The translations under genes were made by a program, and so were the position numbers. Below the pieces are notes generated by a model that worked only from the letters and a program-made list of their open reading frames with translations, made no database searches and was not told the DNA's origin. Shown here in pieces: positions 23,905 through 26,068 of a stretch of DNA of 26,068 nucleotides (its first letter is position 1; each line of letters starts with the position of its first letter). Source of the stretch: CAZESH01 sp964514665 (GTDB lineage: Bacteria; Bacillota; Bacilli; Paenibacillales; KCTC-25726); NCBI GenBank assembly GCA_964514665.1, contig CAZESH010000023.1, positions 1 to 26,068 on the forward strand. Direction: 5' to 3'.

Positions 23905-23958
23905 TACAGCCGGCCCAAAGCAGGCTGTGGCTTCGAATATGTAAACGGAGGATATCTT

Positions 23959-24780
23959 ATGAAAATTTTATATTTGCATTGCTTCTCCGGGATTAGCGGA
24001 GATATGACCGTTGCCGCGCTGGCGGATGCGGGAGCGGACGTCAAGTACATAGAGGGTGAGCTGCAGAAGCTGCAGCTCGATCCTTACACGATTTCTTGGG
24101 GGCGGGTGAACAAAAGCGGGATCTCCGCGCTGAAATTCGACGTGATACCCGATCCGGACAATCCGCCGAAGCATCATCGCCACTATTCCGATATCGTGAA
24201 AATGATCGAAGACGCCAAATTAAGCCCAAAGACCACGGAACGAAGTATCGCCGTATTCAAAAAAATCGGCGAAGCGGAAGCCAAAATTCACGATATTCCA
24301 TTGGAGAAAATTCACTTCCACGAAGTCGGCGCGATCGATTCGATCGTCGATGTGGTCGCTGTTGCCCTGGCGCTTGAATCGCTGCACGCAGACCGCCTGA
24401 TTGCCTCTCCGGTGGCGCTCGGATCGGGAACCATCAAAATCGACCATGGCCTGTATCCCGTTCCCGCTCCCGCTACATTGGAAATGATGAAAGGCGTTCC
24501 GATCCAAACCACGGAGCACCAGATGGAACTGACGACACCCACCGGAGCCGGAATCATCTCCGCTCTTGTCGACGGCTTCTCCGATACGCTTCCCGCCATG
24601 ATGATCGAAGCGATCGGTTACGGAGCGGGCACGAAGGACCTCCCCCGACAGCCGAACGTATTGCGCGCAGTACTCGGCAATTCCGGGCAAGAAACCGCGC
24701 TTCTGGCTGAAAAGGAGCTGCATATGCACCATCATCACCATCATCACGGGCATGACGATCACCATCATCATCACGAGTGA
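23959..24780 (+). CDS. larC: LarC N-terminal half (LarC1) ending in a His-rich tail
   Basis: A 273-residue protein matching only the first part of LarC, the CTP-dependent cyclometallase that inserts nickel into the pincer cofactor. It has the family start LYLHCFSGISGDM, then FHEVGAIDSIVD at about 120-131 and LTTPTGAGI near 191-199, and ends in a histidine-rich tail (residues 255-272, 16 His in 18 positions, interrupted by Gly and Asp), then TGA. Such a tail normally joins LarC1 to LarC2 and may hold nickel. Here the second half is missing downstream in every plus-strand frame. It is instead encoded on the opposite strand (24822-25328). The ATG at 23959 follows GGAGG. Whether LarC1 alone is active is unknown. 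Confidence 0.9.
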   Translation: MKILYLHCFSGISGDMTVAALADAGADVKYIEGELQKLQLDPYTISWGRVNKSGISALKFDVIPDPDNPPKHHRHYSDIVKMIEDAKLSPKTTERSIAVFKKIGEAEAKIHDIPLEKIHFHEVGAIDSIVDVVAVALALESLHADRLIASPVALGSGTIKIDHGLYPVPAPATLEMMKGVPIQTTEHQMELTTPTGAGIISALVDGFSDTLPAMMIEAIGYGAGTKDLPRQPNVLRAVLGNSGQETALLAEKELHMHHHHHHHGHDDHHHHHE

Positions 24781-24821
24781 GCATAAAAGCAATTCCCAAA
24801 CCCGATCTTCCAAAACAGGTT

Positions 24822-25328
24822 TCAATCCGAATCCGGCGGCACTGCTCCGCCGGATTCTTTATATTCTGCCCGGAAGCGGGCCCTGACCTCGTCATAAACT
24901 TGCTTGAGCGGCAGCTCGCGGCTTTCAGCGATCTGCTTGCATACCTCGAATTCCGGGGCGTATTGAACGAGCTTGCCGCCATGAAAGCCGGCCTTCACCG
25001 GCACCTTTCCCCAAGAGGTGTCCACCTCTACAAACGTGCGTCCGAGCCTGTGGATGCTCACTGGAAAATAACGCACTCCCAGCGTCGTGGTTTCGGAAAA
25101 GATGATTTGTTCCATCTTCTCCAGCAGCGCTTCGTCGGTCAGAACGTTCAGCATCATGCCCGGCCGCCCTTTTTTCATAATAATCGGAATCCAGTACACA
25201 TCGTTCGCGCCTTGGTGAAACAAGCGCTCTGCGACATAAGGGCAAAATTCCGGGTTCATATCGTCAATATTGGCCTGCAGGATGATCATTCCCCGGTCGT
25301 CATGTTCCTTCTCATGATTAAACATCAC
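24822..25328 (-). CDS. LarC C-terminal half (LarC2), encoded separately and inverted
   Basis: A 168-residue protein homologous to the C-terminal domain of LarC: LQANIDDMNPEF at 17-28, the MKKGRPG loop at 51-57 that in this family lies near the nucleotide/metal site, ETTTLGVR at 79-86 and PEFEVCKQIA at 125-134. I chose the GTG at 25328 because AAGGG lies seven bases upstream. An ATG follows immediately. An open frame continues up to a TTG at 25382 inside a foldback element, but those extra residues look unrelated to LarC. The gene is convergent with larC1. Its last codons (ESGGAVPPDSD) are encoded by a hairpin. The reading frame is intact and all family motifs are present, so it may still be translated and act with LarC1 in trans. 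Confidence 0.85.
   Translation of the reverse strand: MMFNHEKEHDDRGMIILQANIDDMNPEFCPYVAERLFHQGANDVYWIPIIMKKGRPGMMLNVLTDEALLEKMEQIIFSETTTLGVRYFPVSIHRLGRTFVEVDTSWGKVPVKAGFHGGKLVQYAPEFEVCKQIAESRELPLKQVYDEVRARFRAEYKESGGAVPPDSD
24829..24860 (+). terminator. hairpin terminator between larC1 and larC2
   Basis: GAATCCGGCGG (24829-24839) pairs perfectly with CCGCCGGATTC (24847-24857) around CACTGCT, followed on the plus strand by TTTATATT. It can end larBC1 transcripts. On the minus strand it lies within the last codons of larC2 and has no T-run. Confidence 0.7.
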
Positions 25329-25357
25329 CGTCAATCCCTTCTTTTCTTCTGCAAATT

Positions 25358-25564
25358 GCTGGCTGCCCGAGAAACCCCGCAAATAAAATTAAGTCTATTG
25401 ACGGGGTGGGGGGTATCTTCTTCCGTCGCTCTTGAAACCAGAAATTGGATAGGATCTTGCGGTATTTTCCCGGTTTCAAAGGCGACCGCCAGGTCTCTAC
25501 AGAAGATACCCCCCAGCCCTATATGGTTTAATTTAAGTTGTCTTGGGGTTTCTCGGGCAGCCTG
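25358..25564. mobile_element. foldback, MITE-like element of about 207 bp
   Basis: Three nested inverted repeats fold the segment into one long hairpin. The outer pair is GGCTGCCCGAGAAACCCC (25361-25378), perfect over 18 bp with 25545-25562. The middle pair is TGGGGGGTATCTTCT (25407-25421), perfect over 15 bp with 25501-25515. The inner pair is GTCGCTCTTGAAACC (25425-25439), 13 of 15 with 25472-25486. The loop is about 32 nt. AAATT occurs just outside both ends (25353-25357 and 25565-25569) and could be a 5-bp target duplication. No transposase is encoded. The long open frames through it on both strands are probably not genes. Confidence 0.6.
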
Positions 25565-25896
25565 AAATTCGCATTTTCCTTCAGTATACATGAAACCCGC
25601 TTCTGTGGAGAACCACATTTGCCAACCGGTCTCGCGAAAAGGATAAAACGGCAAAAAAAGAAACAACCTATATGCATGGCACTACTGATACGAGTTCGAA
25701 GGGGGATTTCTTTTTTGGGTGAGTTTGCATTCCGTATCCAAAGGGAGGATCTGAGAGACCTGGAACCATGAAATGTCGGAGAATTTCCCTTTATGCAAAT
25801 ACTTCGATGGTTCTTGGTCTGTCAGATTCGTACTGGACCTTGACACATCCTCGCCGGAAAGTAATCAAAACCCGAAATGGGAATCCCCTCCGGACT
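25565..25896. other. intergenic region without recognisable gene
   Basis: I see no gene here. Short open frames on both strands (for example 25538-25771 plus) lack a recognisable family and a convincing ribosome binding site. AAAGGGA near 25740 and TCCCTTT near 25789 are a weak inverted pair with a long spacer. It may be decayed sequence next to the foldback element. Confidence 0.5.
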
Positions 25897-25924
25897 TTGT
25901 CGAACACACGTGCCGTACTAAAAT
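25897..25924 (+). promoter_or_regulatory. promoter of the window-end gene
   Basis: TTGTCG (25897-25902) and TAAAAT (25919-25924) are separated by 16 nt, with four and five of six consensus bases, 22 bp before the GTG start. Confidence 0.5.
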
Positions 25925-25946
25925 AGCGTGCAAGGAGGAATAAAAG

Positions 25947-26068
25947 GTGAAGTTGCGTTACAAACGGCGTTATCCGCACGGGGGCTTCGCCATGAAAACA
26001 ATCGCTGCCCTTGTTTCGGCCTTTCTGATTGCAGGCTGCTTGCTGTGCACATATCCCCCTGCGGCCGA
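25947..26068 (+). CDS. putative lipoprotein or secreted protein, N-terminal fragment (cut by window edge)
   Basis: GTG at 25947 follows AAGGAGG by ten bases. The 40 residues in the window begin MKLRYKRRYPHGGF. A basic region is followed by a hydrophobic stretch (AMKTIAALVSAFLIAGC), with LIAGC as a possible lipobox, then LLCTYPPAA, which could equally be the end of a signal peptidase I-type signal. An ATG at 25992 could be an alternative start but has no ribosome binding site. The mature protein lies outside the window, so no function can be given. Confidence 0.65.
   Translation, partial: MKLRYKRRYPHGGFAMKTIAALVSAFLIAGCLLCTYPPAA

Noticed and set aside
24722..24830. Programmed frameshift from larC1 into larC2
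   Set aside because: Known in Lactiplantibacillus plantarum, but here the LarC2 sequence is on the opposite strand, so no ribosomal frameshift could join the two.
25331..25666. Open frame of 111 codons on the minus strand through the foldback element
   Set aside because: It runs through the inverted-repeat arms and has no recognisable domain. A reading frame through a palindrome is likely to be open by structure rather than selection.
1..26068. CRISPR arrays, tRNA or rRNA genes, and defence or prophage modules
   Set aside because: I saw no regularly spaced repeats, no tRNA-like cloverleaf with CCA-type end, no rRNA sequence and no phage or defence proteins among the genes.

Overview
The window looks like a chromosomal segment from a spore-forming member of the Paenibacillaceae (Paenibacillus or a close relative). 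This rests on gene content: an alpha/beta-type SASP, the spore coat protein GerQ, the sporulation membrane protein YlbJ, YycC, YutD, YfhP- and YlaF-like proteins, an AsnO-like asparagine synthetase, and a Trp T-box in front of trpS. Strong AAGGAGG-type ribosome binding sites and many TTG and GTG starts fit a Firmicute. The family-level placement is inference. No rRNA, tRNA, CRISPR array or prophage was seen.

Left part (1-6200), all on the minus strand. Reading in the direction of transcription: a transglutaminase-like protein with a CvpA-like membrane region, a class B penicillin-binding protein, an asparagine synthetase, a Cof-type HAD phosphatase, and the start of a ThuA-like protein cut by the window edge. 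Middle-left (6300-11460): an MFS transporter, a YusF-like Toprim protein, a decayed AEC-family transporter remnant, ctaB (haem O synthase) with a clear promoter, gerQ, a YfhP-like membrane hydrolase and a YlaF-like small membrane protein.

Middle (11490-19370): trpS under a tRNA-Trp T-box, an SASP with a sigma-G-like promoter, a conserved unknown protein, a chemotaxis receptor without an extracytoplasmic sensor domain, an oligoendopeptidase F, the 48-residue YycC, a membrane diguanylate cyclase whose c-di-GMP inhibitory site is degenerate, and a DUF2225 zinc-ribbon/TPR-like protein.

Right part (19500-26068): ylbJ, nadK, a lipA-yutD operon on the minus strand, then larB and larC for the nickel-pincer nucleotide cofactor of lactate racemase. 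The larC gene is the most unusual feature. Its N-terminal half (LarC1, ending in a histidine-rich tail) follows larB on the plus strand. Its C-terminal half (LarC2) lies just beyond, on the opposite strand, convergent and separated by a hairpin. In characterised systems LarC1 and LarC2 are made as one protein, as a fused ORF or through a programmed frameshift. Neither is possible here. A roughly 200-bp foldback, MITE-like element sits against the 5' end of larC2, which suggests a local inversion or an unusual two-gene LarC. The window ends in the first codons of a putative lipoprotein or secreted protein.
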